64,000 nucleotides of DNA, taken from contig CP051152.1 in NCBI GenBank assembly GCA_003970805.2, positions 1,426,001 through 1,490,000 of the forward strand. The letters are read 5' to 3'. The notes beneath the pieces were generated by a model. The model was not told the origin of the DNA and ran no database searches. It saw only the letters and a list, made by a program, of their open reading frames with translations. Positions 27,251 to 36,044 of the stretch are shown here, piece after piece. Each line of letters opens with the position of its first letter. Within the stretch, counting starts at the first letter, position 1. A program made the position numbers and the translations under genes. This stretch comes from Undibacterium piscinae. Its GTDB lineage: Bacteria; Pseudomonadota; Gammaproteobacteria; Burkholderiales; Burkholderiaceae_D.

Positions 27251-28234
27251 TTGGAACACCTGAAGTATTTTAAAGATGCCGATTACTCGATTAACAGCAT
27301 CCAATTATTTCGTGAGATTTCCCCCGAAAATCGCCAGCAAATCGCCAACGTCATCCAGAATTGCTCGGTAGTTAAGGCTAAGGCCGGGCAGATGGTATTA
27401 GACGCCCACAGTTTTGGCACGCGCGTATTCATCGTCCTCAAAGGCATACTTGGCAACAGCATCAATGACCAAGATCCCAGTCAACTGGAAAACTCCAAGA
27501 CGCAATACCTAGCCGGTGAATGCGTAGGCGAAATTTCGGTACTCGATGAGGAAATTTACTCAAGTAATATTGCGGCTATATGCGACAGCGAACTGCTGCT
27601 GATAGACGCGGAAACCATGTGGAAGCTAATCAATGAGTCCAATGGCGTCGCCAGAAATTTGCTGCAATTACTGTCATTTCGGATTCGTGCCGCGAATGCC
27701 CAGATCCGCAACCGTCAAAAGGTCGGTGAATTCTATCGTCAACTATCTATGGTGGACGGACTGACCGGCCTGCATAATCGCGCCTGGCTCAATAGCCAGT
27801 TACCAAACATGATAGAAACCTCTCAGGCGAACGGAAATCCGCTCAGCATTATTATGGTCGACCTTGATCATTTCAAGCGTTTCAATGATGAGTACGGTCA
27901 CGTAGTCGGCGACGACGCCTTGCAAACGGCAGCCAAGGTGCTCAGTGCAGGATTACGGCCGACCGACTTTGCGGCCCGTTACGGCGGCGAAGAAATGATC
28001 GTGATTTTACCCAACACCAACGAACAATCGGGCTTAATTGTCGCCAACCGGCTCTGCCATCGATTACAAAAAACCCCGGTATTTGCCGATACACAAATCG
28101 CCCTGCCTCATGTAACGGCGTCCTTTGGATTGTCTACCCTGAGAGAGGGGCAGGATGGCACAGTCCTGATCGCCGCCGCCGATGCCGCACTGTATAGGGC
28201 CAAGGAAGCCGGGCGTAATCAGGTTTCACTTTAG
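27251..28234 (+). CDS. Diguanylate cyclase with N-terminal cyclic-nucleotide-binding domain
   Basis: Residues about 20-145 form a cNMP-binding-type beta barrel (VVKAKAGQMVLDAHSFGTRVF, LAGECVGEISVLDEEIYSS). Residues about 165-327 form a GGDEF domain with the I-site neighbourhood, LTGLHNRAWLN, IIMVDLDHFKRFNDEYGHVVGD and the signature GGEEM (RYGGEEMIVIL). GGEEM is an accepted active variant of GGDEF. The protein would make c-di-GMP from GTP. The start codon is TTG at 27251, because no ATG or GTG fits. A terminator follows the stop. Confidence 0.9.
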   Translation: MEHLKYFKDADYSINSIQLFREISPENRQQIANVIQNCSVVKAKAGQMVLDAHSFGTRVFIVLKGILGNSINDQDPSQLENSKTQYLAGECVGEISVLDEEIYSSNIAAICDSELLLIDAETMWKLINESNGVARNLLQLLSFRIRAANAQIRNRQKVGEFYRQLSMVDGLTGLHNRAWLNSQLPNMIETSQANGNPLSIIMVDLDHFKRFNDEYGHVVGDDALQTAAKVLSAGLRPTDFAARYGGEEMIVILPNTNEQSGLIVANRLCHRLQKTPVFADTQIALPHVTASFGLSTLREGQDGTVLIAAADAALYRAKEAGRNQVSL

Positions 28235-28261
28235 TCTTTACCGCTCGTCACGTTAGCTCCA

Positions 28262-28301
28262 TAAAAAAACCCTCGCTTGCTAACGCAAGCGAGGGTTTTT
28301 A
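28262..28301. terminator. Bidirectional Rho-independent terminator
   Basis: ACCCTCGCTTG and CAAGCGAGGGT form an 11-bp stem with a short CTAA-type loop, with an A7 run on the left and a T5 run on the right. It sits between the convergent diguanylate cyclase and OmpW genes. Confidence 0.92.
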
Positions 28302-28333
28302 GCTATGCCAAATACGCTCTGGAATTGAACTAA

Positions 28334-29014
28334 TCAGAACTTATAACCAACCCCAAAACTAATCCCCAATGGATCAAATTTCAAATCCTGGGTTTGTCCG
28401 GTCGAAAAAGTCGCCTTAGTTTTCAGATAAGTTTTTGTCACGCTCAAATCCATAAACCACTTTTCACTAAGGGCAACAGCTACACCTGCCTGCATAGTCA
28501 GACCAAGCTTATTATCAAGCTTGTACGTTGCCGGAGGACCGCCAATATCAATCAAGGCGGTCAACTGGCCGGAGCCGGTTGTCTTGGTAAAAATAGCATA
28601 AGTAGCCCCCACTCCGACATAAGGGCGTAGCGTGGATTTTGGACTCAGGAAGCGATATTGGATCAAACCCGTGGCAGGTAATACTTCTGAGCTCCCCAAC
28701 AAGCCAGTGCCTTCGATCGCGCCTGCGCCATACAGATTGTGCTTATATGGCAAGCCCAGTGGCAATTCCAGTGAAATATTATCGGTGACGCTGTAAGTAA
28801 TGATCAGTACAGGCTCGGTATCGGTACCCACCGCCGCTTTGGTATGCGGCAATGCCGGCGCAGACAGATCTCCGCTTTCAACCTTAGGCGTAATCACGTT
28901 CAAACCAGCCTTAACCGTCCATTGCCCGGCGCTCTGCGCCGATGCGCTTGATGCCACCGTCATGGCCGCGGCCAATGCCAGCATTTTTATCGCACTATTT
29001 ACATGTAGTTTCAT
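28334..29014 (-). CDS. OmpW-family outer membrane protein
   Basis: A small eight-stranded outer-membrane barrel. The 226-residue precursor has a signal peptide ending ASSASA-QSAG. The mature part has VKAGLNVITPKVESGDL, SLELPLGLPYKHNLYGAG, QYRFLSPKSTLRPYVGVGATY and the aromatic C-terminal end GISFGVGYKF, required for barrel assembly. The start at 29014 (MKLHVNSAIKMLALA) is preceded by GGAGACA; a longer frame to 29050 lacks a proper signal. The ligand is unknown. Confidence 0.9.
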   Translation of the reverse strand: MKLHVNSAIKMLALAAAMTVASSASAQSAGQWTVKAGLNVITPKVESGDLSAPALPHTKAAVGTDTEPVLIITYSVTDNISLELPLGLPYKHNLYGAGAIEGTGLLGSSEVLPATGLIQYRFLSPKSTLRPYVGVGATYAIFTKTTGSGQLTALIDIGGPPATYKLDNKLGLTMQAGVAVALSEKWFMDLSVTKTYLKTKATFSTGQTQDLKFDPLGISFGVGYKF

Positions 29015-29102
29015 TGTGTCTCCAGATTCATTTGTTGTGGCTGTCGCCATTTCGCATATACCGTGAGCCTGGCGGTTCCTGAACCGCCAGGCATATCATG
29101 TA

Positions 29103-30515
29103 TTACATCCAACCTTTGACAACCATGCGCTCAGACACATAACGTGCCATCAACCAATAGCCATATGGTGTCGGATGAACGGAGTCAGCAAACTGATAAC
29201 GGCTCACGTCACCAGCCGCCAGATTTTTGGCATTGCACACCAATGAACTTTCAAGCGGATTTTTCGCCGGCGTCAGATCACAAGCTCTATCTTTTACATT
29301 AGTCAGGCCATATGGTGCAGGGTTTGTTGCCTGGTCATGACTAATCGTGAAAACATCGACCAACACCACTTTAGCTTCGGTGGCAAGTCCGGTATTCAAC
29401 TGATCATTGAAGGTTTTTACCATCAGATTAATCAGGCCCTGCGTTTCAGGAGTTTGGCTAAGACCATTTGGAGTGGTACCCAGGTCAGGCAGGTTATTGA
29501 CGACTACACGAGTGGCGCCATTAGCGATAATTTGTGTCTTCACTAAGGCTACCAATTCAGCGCCTGCCTGGCCCATTGCCATTACCGCTTTAGGGGCATT
29601 TGCCTTGACATAATCGGCACCGGCCGTGGCACCAGCTGCAGTACCCGCCGTAGTTGCCGCGGCCTGCGCTGTGACAACCATAGGCCCATAGACGGCTGGG
29701 TTTATTATTGTTGCATTACCCGCTGCATATGCGGCGCCAACCGCAGCGGCAACCACGCTGCTATCGGTATGCCCTGATCGAGCGCTCTCAGTAATCATTG
29801 CTTGCGCAATAGCTGGACCTGCAGTAGCTGGGTTGGTGGCACCCTGCGCAAATAATCCGGCCAGGGTCTGAACAAAAGTCTGGGCTCCTACAGTTGCGCC
29901 AGCAGTCTGTCCAGCCGCTGTCGCTCCACTTTTTAATTGGTCCAGTTGAATCAACGCATCATTCCCACCAGCCATCACGAAGACGATTTCATCGCCTTTG
30001 AATTTTCCGCCAACTGCCGCCAGGTGATTTTTGATTTGAGTAACGACTGGAACAGTTAAAGCACCCAAAGCGATCGCTTCAGGCGTCATAGTCGCCGGAT
30101 TACCCGGACCTGCAGGATTAGTAACGCGTGCGCCACCTTGAGCGTAGCCATAGCAACCGGAATGATTCACCACGGGAACAGAAAATCCTTTAGTTGGGTC
30201 GCCTGTCAAACCGGTTTGTGCCGCACACGGTGCCGGTAAGCCCAATTGCGCTGCCATCAACTCTGTCCAGTTTTTACCGGTCAAAGCAGAATTCACCGCG
30301 ACATTATTACCATTAATCGTGAATTTACCGCCACCCAGCGCCGCTACAGAACCGACAGCGTAACTGCCTACGTCAGAGAGGCTATCGCCAAATGAAACTT
30401 GTGAGCTGTATTTGGCTTTGAGCGTTTGATCGCCACCGGAACTAGTACCACCACCGCAGCCCGCTAAAACAGCGACCGCAGTCAATATAGCCAGCGTAAA
30501 TTTGGTTTGACGCAT
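29103..30515 (-). CDS. SGNH/GDSL-family esterase lipoprotein
   Basis: A 470-residue hydrolase anchored by a lipoprotein signal (lipobox LAGC, cysteine 20, then GGGTSSGGD). The GDSL block is VSFGDSLSDVGSYAVGS, with GGNDALIQLDQL as the later Gly/Asn block, and the catalytic Asp/His in FADSVHPTPYGYWLMARYV. The centre (about 220-330) is very rich in Ala, Gly and Thr. It resembles the passenger part of esterase autotransporters (EstA, EstP) but lacks the beta barrel, so it probably stays lipid-anchored. A lipase or esterase role on short acyl chains is inferred. Confidence 0.88.
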   Translation of the reverse strand: MRQTKFTLAILTAVAVLAGCGGGTSSGGDQTLKAKYSSQVSFGDSLSDVGSYAVGSVAALGGGKFTINGNNVAVNSALTGKNWTELMAAQLGLPAPCAAQTGLTGDPTKGFSVPVVNHSGCYGYAQGGARVTNPAGPGNPATMTPEAIALGALTVPVVTQIKNHLAAVGGKFKGDEIVFVMAGGNDALIQLDQLKSGATAAGQTAGATVGAQTFVQTLAGLFAQGATNPATAGPAIAQAMITESARSGHTDSSVVAAAVGAAYAAGNATIINPAVYGPMVVTAQAAATTAGTAAGATAGADYVKANAPKAVMAMGQAGAELVALVKTQIIANGATRVVVNNLPDLGTTPNGLSQTPETQGLINLMVKTFNDQLNTGLATEAKVVLVDVFTISHDQATNPAPYGLTNVKDRACDLTPAKNPLESSLVCNAKNLAAGDVSRYQFADSVHPTPYGYWLMARYVSERMVVKGWM

Positions 30516-30974
30516 TTTGTCTCCTATGAATTAATTTTTTTATGTAAATTTTAAATTTACTCATGGCCATATCAAAAATGGAACGAGTGTTCTAAAACTT
30601 CCCGCAAAGTATCGCATCAGGGCAATATCCTGAATATAGAAAATTACGATTTAGACTATTTATTCTAATAAAAAGCCACGCGGCGGAATTCTATTTAATC
30701 GTATTTATTTAATCAAGGAAATAATGCGTGAGCAGTTATCGCTAGCCGGAAAATAAGATTCAAAAATTCCCTGAAAAGGAAATTTTCTGCATCATTCCGG
30801 TAGCCTAAGTCCTGTCACCGGGCAGCCCTGGCCGGTAACTAGAGGCCAGACCAGTGCACCAACTAGATTTGCATGCATACCGAGAACGAAGTTACGGAAA
30901 GAACTGCAAGCGCAGGCAGAGCACCCTGCTCTGCCTGCGTAATTTAGCTATTTAGGTCGGTGTGGAAGCGCCAC
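30516..30974. other. Intergenic region with hairpins, no gene recognised
   Basis: About 460 bases between the GDSL lipoprotein and the bufferin cluster. The only structures are the stem CTGGCC/GGCCAG near 30825-30850 and the strong hairpin listed at 30911-30939. Confidence 0.4.
30911..30939. terminator. Strong 13-bp hairpin downstream of doxX
   Basis: CGCAGGCAGAGCA, a CCC loop and TGCTCTGCCTGCG form a perfect stem 36 bases after the doxX stop. On the minus strand no T-run follows; on the plus strand TAATTT does. It may stop transcription or protect the 3' end of the buf transcript. Confidence 0.55.
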
Positions 30975-31435
30975 TCACGCTGATTTTTTTACCCATTGAT
31001 CAATGGATACTTTTCCCGGACCCATGACGAAAAGCACTGTCAACAAGATGCCCCAGTACAGATGGTCATTAATGGCCGCCGGGCACTCAAAAGTCCATAG
31101 TTGAGGATAGGAAATCACCGCCATGACATTGACCGCAAATAAGCCCAGAGCCGCCGGACGCGAAAAAATACCTAGAATGAGCAAAGCTGGAAACAACAAC
31201 TCGCCGCCGGCCCCCCCAACACCGCAGCGACCTGCGGTGACAGCAGAGGAACCGTATATTCATCCTGAAACAGCGAAAGCGTACTGTCCCAATCCGCCAC
31301 CTTGAGCATGCCAGCCTTGAGAAACTGCCAAGCGACAAACACCCGCAAGCCCAAGCCTAATAGGGTACTACCCCAAGCCTGTATGACATGATCAAAACGA
31401 AAACTTAAACGATACAGCGGTAAAAAATAGTTCAT
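30975..31435 (-). CDS. DoxX-family membrane protein of the bufferin cluster, frameshifted
   Basis: DoxX proteins are four-helix membrane proteins related to the DsbB/quinone-linked group. The first part reads MNYFLPLYRLSFRFDHVIQA, then VAWQFLKAGMLKVADWDSTL and LSPQVAAVLGG; the second reads LLFPALLILGIFSRPAALGLF and ends VSIDQWVKKSA. The frames join if one G is added to the G7 run (C7 on the plus strand at 31211-31217), restoring AVLGGAGGELLFPALL. As sequenced the first frame ends at 31172. A DoxX gene regularly closes bufferin-type operons (BufD/HvfD), and its order here fits. The break is probably a sequencing error. Confidence 0.8.
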
Positions 31436-31529
31436 GGTAGTTCCCAAAAATAGAGGTGCGCCTATCTGCACTCATGCGCATTATTAAGTAGTCGAAACCA
31501 TGCTGCCATTCTTACAGTGCACGCAAAAT

Positions 31530-32336
31530 TTATAGCGAATAAGCGGAAAACGCCCCGGCAGAAAACCAAAGCGTGAGTTGAGCGGCGATATCAAACTGCG
31601 GGTCTTGTTGCATCGCCAGTTCGAGCGCCGCTTCTAGCCTGCAGCCTTCGGCTAATGCGCGCAAGGCGAGGAAGCCAGCCTGATCCAGCGCGGTGACGGT
31701 GACCTGCCATTCCCTTCTGCTGATGAGTCCGAAATTAGCCACACCGAGATCGGCTGGCAACGCCTCGAATTGAGGCTCAGCCTGATTGCTCTGATGAGCC
31801 TGCCAGATCGCCACGCTGGCATAGCCGGATTGATGTAACTGGCTGGCGCTATGCATTTGCAGGCGTACGCTCTGGACATCGTGCCCGCTCTGCGCCACTT
31901 GCGCCAGCAGTTCTGCCAATGTCAGGATAGTGGCGTCAGCCGCATAATACGCGCTATGCACTTGCCACTCCAATGCGGCGACGTCAGCAAAATACGGATA
32001 GGCCGGGCTCATGCCTGAACCTGCCAGAAAACTTGGCAAATCACGGCCGAAGTCATTTAAATCGCCGGATTGCGAAGGATGCTCCTGCCCGTAAGCGCGC
32101 GCCATCTGTGCAAAAAATTCAGCGCCTACCAACTGCTGCAAGACAGGATAGGCATTCGCCAGACTCTGGCTCCAGATCGCGCTGAGATTGCCACGATACA
32201 AGCCTATGCCGCTTTCGCGCCGCTCTTTCTCCGCAGAAAACAAAGGCAGACTGGCGGCAACGCTGCCGACATTCAGCATGGCTGCGGCAAACAAGGCTTG
32301 CGCTTGCGGCAGATCGGGCGCGCTAGCCTTGCTCAT
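31530..32336 (-). CDS. bufC: DUF2063 partner protein of MNIO (BufC/HvfC-like)
   Basis: A 268-residue protein with the family N-terminus ([16 protein letters not shown], then [20 protein letters not shown] and [20 protein letters not shown]). It continues [21 protein letters not shown] and [14 protein letters not shown]. This N-terminal domain was first annotated as putative DNA-binding, but in MNIO systems the protein binds the precursor peptide and presents it to the DUF692 enzyme. It overlaps the end of bufB by 14 bases, as expected for an operon encoding an obligate complex. Family assignment is from the sequence and the context of three other buf-type genes. Confidence 0.85.
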   Translation of the reverse strand: MSKASAPDLPQAQALFAAAMLNVGSVAASLPLFSAEKERRESGIGLYRGNLSAIWSQSLANAYPVLQQLVGAEFFAQMARAYGQEHPSQSGDLNDFGRDLPSFLAGSGMSPAYPYFADVAALEWQVHSAYYAADATILTLAELLAQVAQSGHDVQSVRLQMHSASQLHQSGYASVAIWQAHQSNQAEPQFEALPADLGVANFGLISRREWQVTVTALDQAGFLALRALAEGCRLEAALELAMQQDPQFDIAAQLTLWFSAGAFSAYSL

Positions 32337-33228
32337 GATGACTCCTCACTGCATTGCGACATTGCTCGGCTTTGTCAGCTTCGCCCAACAACACCTGCAA
32401 GGCCGGAATATCGGTATCCCACTCTATCAGGGTCGGCACTTCCGGTCCGAACAAGCGGCAAGCCTCGTGATACAGCGCCCATACCGGTGCCGCAATCTGG
32501 CTACCATGATTGTCGATCACAAATTCCGACATCAATTCCGACATCAGTAAGTGTCCGGCCAGATGGATTTCAGCAACGCTGTCAGGCGGCAGTTGGCTGA
32601 AACAGCGCAATGCCTGCAGCGCGTCTTCGCCATGATTGCACTGATTAACGTAGAGATTATTCACGTCCAGCAAGATACCGCAACCGGTCTGCCTGGATAA
32701 TTGCACCAGGAACTCAGATTCAGATAATTGATCGTCAGCGAAGCGCAAATAGGTAGAAACGTTTTCTATCAGTACGCGACGCTCAAGCATATCTTGCAAC
32801 TGAGAGACGCGACTGGCGACCAGTTCGAATGCCTGCGGCGTTAACGGCATCGGCAACAAATCATTCATCTGGCGGCCGGCAATACTGCCCCAGCACAAAT
32901 GTTCGGAAACCAGCGCCGGCTCTATGCGCTGCACCAGCCGCTGCAACTTTTTTATATGTTGTAAAGAGTAACCCTGGCTAGAACCAAGACCGAGACCTAC
33001 CCCGTGTAAACTTATTGGGTAATCACGACGCAGTTGCTGCAAGACGTGCAGGTCATAACCGCCATCGCCAAAATAATTTTCCGAATGCACCTCTAGCCAG
33101 TCTATCGCTACCGGTGCCGCCAGAAAATCGCGGTAATGCTGGCTACGCAAACCTATTCCGTTGCCATGCAGGCCACTAACGGAAGTCACAGGTGTGCGTA
33201 GCGCGGGCGCAGAAATAGTGGTTTCCAC
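32323..33228 (-). CDS. bufB: DUF692 multinuclear nonheme iron-dependent oxidase (BufB/HvfB-like)
   Basis: MNIOs use two or three iron ions to oxidise peptide side chains, commonly cysteine, to heterocycles. The 301-residue TIM-barrel protein shows the family motifs: [92 protein letters not shown] and [11 protein letters not shown]. His, Glu and Asp residues in these motifs are the iron ligands in characterised members such as MbnB. A 12-bp in-frame duplication (32522-32545) gives LMSELMSEF between the AGH and VIDNHG motifs. It is 17 bases downstream of the precursor gene. Confidence 0.93.
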   Translation of the reverse strand: METTISAPALRTPVTSVSGLHGNGIGLRSQHYRDFLAAPVAIDWLEVHSENYFGDGGYDLHVLQQLRRDYPISLHGVGLGLGSSQGYSLQHIKKLQRLVQRIEPALVSEHLCWGSIAGRQMNDLLPMPLTPQAFELVASRVSQLQDMLERRVLIENVSTYLRFADDQLSESEFLVQLSRQTGCGILLDVNNLYVNQCNHGEDALQALRCFSQLPPDSVAEIHLAGHLLMSELMSEFVIDNHGSQIAAPVWALYHEACRLFGPEVPTLIEWDTDIPALQVLLGEADKAEQCRNAVRSHHEQG

Positions 33229-33245
33229 GACTTCAATACCAGGTA

Positions 33246-33500
33246 CTAAGCCTTAGGCGCTTCGAGCTTGCCGCCCATTTTTTCGCAAGTACCGGCAGGT
33301 ACCTTTTTCCACTCGTTGCTATCCATATCTTTTTTGCTTTGACCGGCACAAGAATGGGTCCCGTTTTTGGTCGCGCAATCATTTTGACCTGCCTTGGCTA
33401 CGCCAAAACATTTCTCGGTTTTAGCCGGCTCAGCGGCAAGCGCTACCGAAGATCCCAACAAACCAGCCAATGCAACCGCGATCAATGATTTATTACTCAT
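33246..33500 (-). CDS. bufA: DUF2282 bufferin-type precursor peptide (BufA1-like)
   Basis: An 84-residue secreted peptide. The signal peptide is [20 protein letters not shown] followed by LAAEPAK. The mature part has exactly four cysteines: C31 (EKCFG), C42 (NDCATKNG), C51 (HSCAGQS) and C72 (GTCEKMGG), the DUF2282 pattern. In bufferins of this class cysteines are converted by the DUF692 enzyme to sulfur-containing heterocycles, and the product binds copper in the periplasm. I infer the same here from the adjacent bufB, bufC and doxX. The ribosome binding site AGGAG is well placed. It is first in the operon, fitting a highly made structural peptide. Confidence 0.9.
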   Translation of the reverse strand: MSNKSLIAVALAGLLGSSVALAAEPAKTEKCFGVAKAGQNDCATKNGTHSCAGQSKKDMDSNEWKKVPAGTCEKMGGKLEAPKA

Positions 33501-33556
33501 GCTTATCTCCTGATAAATTTAAAAATGTTCACAGTGAACGGATTATACAAACTGCT

Positions 33557-33826
33557 CTAGGGCGTGTTGACATATGATTTGTGAGTGCGAATGAGTCAAA
33601 ACGGGTGCAGGGCTAGGCGCGACACGCGCGGTAGTGCGAGCACTATAAGCGTGTTGCAACAACGCCATGCACCCGTTTAGGCCATTCCCTCTGGGTTCAA
33701 AGCAAAACGCACGATGGACTGCGTTGCACCTCTTGCTGAGGCCTCGGCCTCAGCGGCGATGCGCGCCTTGCCATCCTGTGTTTTGCTTTGAACGCATCTC
33801 ACAAATCATATGTCAACACGCCCTAG
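33557..33826. mobile_element. MITE-like element with 29-bp perfect terminal inverted repeats
   Basis: A 270-base segment is bounded by CTAGGGCGTGTTGACATATG with ATTTGTGAG (33557-33585) and its exact reverse complement (33798-33826). It encodes no transposase. Each end begins with CTAG, which could be a 4-bp target duplication of the YTAR type known for IS5-group elements. Inside are further stems: CGGGTGCAGGGC/GCCATGCACCCG, and TTCAAAGCAAAAC with GTTTTGCTTTGAA. It lies just upstream of the bufA promoter region. Confidence 0.8.
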
Positions 33827-34004
33827 GTAGTCGCGCCTATCGTAAATACCTTACACTTATTTTGAAATATTTTTTATTTTACAAAGATATTTTTCTTGCA
33901 TGGGGTATTAGCTGCAATTACGTATTGAAAGCGATGTGACCTAAGCGCCCGCGAATAGTGTATGCTCTTCGCCCCAAGCACTTCACCAACAAAACGGAAA
34001 TCCT

Positions 34005-34223
34005 ATGCAACAAGTCTCTTTTACCCTCGACGGCGAATACGTAGAACTAAACCAACTTTTGAAACTGGCTGGTTTGTGCGATAGCGGCGGTGCCGGCAAA
34101 ATGATCGTGGCCAAGGGCAGCGTAAAGGTAGATGGCAAGCAAGAGCTGCGCAAGACTGCCAAGATTCGCGAAGGTCAGGTCGTGACTTTAGGCGATGTCG
34201 CTATCAAGGTTTACGCAGCCTGA
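34005..34223 (+). CDS. S4-domain RNA-binding protein, YbcJ-like
   Basis: A 72-residue protein that is almost only an S4 domain: VELNQLLKLAGLCDSGGAGK then IVAKGSVKVDGKQELRKTAK and GQVVTLGDVAIKV. The pattern matches E. coli YbcJ and binds RNA, perhaps rRNA. No enzyme domain is attached. It appears to be a single gene. Confidence 0.88.
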   Translation: MQQVSFTLDGEYVELNQLLKLAGLCDSGGAGKMIVAKGSVKVDGKQELRKTAKIREGQVVTLGDVAIKVYAA

Positions 34224-34304
34224 GTTTGCAACTTAGTAGGCAACTTAGAGGCAACATTAGTAAGCAAATTAGCAGACCACTTCGTCGGCTATCTAAGTAC
34301 TCAA

Positions 34305-34748
34305 TTAAACTGACTGGGCTGTTGTTTGCGGCTCTGCATCAGTCAAGGATACGGCTGGCGTTACGCTCATCATGAAGCGCGCCAGCATATTGTCCATGGT
34401 ATCGACATGATGCTCAAACCAATGCGGCAATTCTTCCGCCAGGCGCGGTCCCAGTTCGGTATCACCGGCGGCGATGGTACGGCGCACTTCCTGCATCAAC
34501 TCCAGCACGGCATCATGCTCTTTCTGATGACAGCCGATAGGCGGAAAACTATGCTCACGCATCCACTGGTTTTCCTGCTCAAAATGCACCAGCGTATGAG
34601 CGATCAAGGCATCTAGGCTCTCCAGAAAATTCTCCGGTTTCGCCTCAGACAGCGCGGCGCAGAGGCTGACGAATTCCTGGTGCGTTTCATCCATAGGCTC
34701 ATACTTTGAAACCAGACGGTCTGACCATCCCCACACTGCTGTTGTCAT
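34305..34748 (-). CDS. Bacteriohemerythrin
   Basis: An oxygen-binding diiron four-helix bundle. The 147-residue protein has the ligand set in order: H23 (DETHQEF), HTLVHFEQEN with His and Glu, CHQKEHDAV with two His, and HWFEHHVDTMD with the last His and Asp. A role in oxygen storage or delivery to oxygenases is inferred for the family. The start at 34748 (MTTAVWGWSDRLV) follows GGAAAG. Two longer starts exist but add residues unlike the family. The upstream region is full of interspersed repeats. Confidence 0.92.
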   Translation of the reverse strand: MTTAVWGWSDRLVSKYEPMDETHQEFVSLCAALSEAKPENFLESLDALIAHTLVHFEQENQWMREHSFPPIGCHQKEHDAVLELMQEVRRTIAAGDTELGPRLAEELPHWFEHHVDTMDNMLARFMMSVTPAVSLTDAEPQTTAQSV

Positions 34749-34865
34749 AGCTTTCCTTTTTTGCATAATTAATCCAGAGGCGCAATTATCCTCTATTGTC
34801 CGCAATTCGGTTTGCGTCCACGCAGATTTTTCAAGCGGAATGCCAGGGCAAGCGAGGTAACGCAT

Positions 34866-34892
34866 CCGGCAAGGCGAATGCAACAACGCTGG
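34866..34892 (+). repeat. Partial copy of the interspersed repeat family
   Basis: CCGGCAAGGCGAATGCAACA followed by ACGCTGG matches the right-hand core of the elements at 34930-35029 and 43678-43775 with few differences. Only this half is recognisable, 38 bases before the full copy. Confidence 0.6.
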
Positions 34893-34929
34893 GGTGGTTT
34901 GAAGTTGATGTTTGTGAGCTAAATAAGAG

Positions 34930-35029
34930 GGGCTTACGAAAAATCGTTCCGGCTAGGCACACCGCCGAAGACAGTACGTGAGTACGGCAAGGCGAGTACA
35001 ACAACGCTGGAACGGATTTTCGTAAGCCC
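34930..35029. repeat. 100-bp interspersed repeat with terminal inverted repeats, copy 1
   Basis: The ends GGGCTTACGAAAAATCGTTCC (21 bases, 34930-34950) and 35009-35029 are inverted repeats with two mismatches. The centre has CTAGGCACACCGCCGAAGAC, then AGTACGTGAGTACGGCAAGG, then CGAGTACAACAACGCTGG. The same centre occurs at 43678-43775 with different ends. No protein is encoded. It is probably a nonautonomous mobile or REP-like element. Confidence 0.8.
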
Positions 35030-35101
35030 AGATATAAGCAAAACAGCGCTACCTGAGCAGCGCTGTCTTTATTGAACTTAGGAATTAAGTTTGCGACTCA
35101 A

Positions 35102-35302
35102 TCAGGCTGTGGTATTGATATTTCTACCAAGATGCGCCGGCAGGTTCTGCGCGGTAGGCGCTGGCGGGATCGCTTCTATCAAAGCGGTAGCGCTCTCGGC
35201 GCTCACATCCATGGCCTTTTTGAGAACCGCGATACTCACGGCTTGACTGGTGCCGACATTTGCCAATGTTGATGCTGCATTTGCAATACCTGTGACGTCC
35301 AT
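35102..35302 (-). CDS. YjfB-family putative motility protein
   Basis: A 66-residue protein starting MDVTGIANAASTLANVGTSQ and then AVSIAVLKKAMDVSAESATA with LIEAIP. The core QAVSIAVLKKAMD is the hallmark of the YjfB family, small proteins often found near flagellar genes in Gram-positives and proteobacteria, without a proven biochemical role. No motility genes are adjacent. It is preceded by a GGGGAA ribosome binding site. Confidence 0.8.
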   Translation of the reverse strand: MDVTGIANAASTLANVGTSQAVSIAVLKKAMDVSAESATALIEAIPPAPTAQNLPAHLGRNINTTA

Positions 35303-35356
35303 GACAATTCCCCTTATCTTCTATATTAAGGGTAACGGCAGAACGACCAGCAATCT

Positions 35357-35896
35357 TTAGCTGTTTTTTGCTTGCATCGCAAATAAATCCTTTTGCATCG
35401 CACTTAACAGCCATTCCAGCACCATCGCAGGTTGATTCAAATCCAGCCAAGTGACCGTCGGCGGCAAGTCATCCGGCGCCGCTTCATCCGAAGCGACCGC
35501 CACGATATGGCTGTCTTCACGGAAAATGGCAGGTTTGCCGATGGAGGGCCTATGCACTTCCAGCTTGGCAATGGCTTCCCATTTATATCCTTCGACCAGG
35601 ATCAGATCGGCCGGCGCCAGGCGCAGTAATAAGTCGGATAAGGAAGGTTCAGGGGCATCGCGCAACTCATGCACCAAGGCATAGCGGTAAGGGGATGCGA
35701 GCAGGATTTCCGCGGCACCGGCACGACGTAAGCGCGCACTATCCTTGTGGGCGGGTTCGAGAATAATGTCGTGATGGCTGTGCTTGACCACATTCACGAT
35801 TTTCCCCTGCGCGGCCAGTTGCGCGACCAGATATTCCAGCAAAGTCGTTTTACCGCTGCCGGACCAGCCGACCACACCCAGCAATTGAGTTGCCAT
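35357..35896 (-). CDS. mobB: Molybdopterin-guanine dinucleotide biosynthesis protein MobB
   Basis: A P-loop GTPase-like adaptor that helps MobA attach GMP to molybdopterin. The 179-residue protein has Walker [10 protein letters not shown] (residues 9-17), [35 protein letters not shown] and [19 protein letters not shown], all typical. Bis-MGD cofactor production would depend on molybdate imported by the mod operon near 7 kb. No other mob or moe gene adjoins. Confidence 0.93.
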   Translation of the reverse strand: MATQLLGVVGWSGSGKTTLLEYLVAQLAAQGKIVNVVKHSHHDIILEPAHKDSARLRRAGAAEILLASPYRYALVHELRDAPEPSLSDLLLRLAPADLILVEGYKWEAIAKLEVHRPSIGKPAIFREDSHIVAVASDEAAPDDLPPTVTWLDLNQPAMVLEWLLSAMQKDLFAMQAKNS

Positions 35897-36044
35897 AGTT
35901 CACTATCCCAAACACATAATCAGGGGAGTATAACTAAAATCGCCCTGATTGCGCAGATACTGATTACGGCTGACATCAATACCCCATGGAGTATTGATGT
36001 CTCATCGGCCAAGCTGGCCAAATTGATCGCTGCTTAATCGCCAT

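Noticed and set aside
34796..34981. Plus-strand frame upstream of bacteriohemerythrin
   Set aside because: It is composed mainly of the interspersed repeat sequences and lacks any family features.
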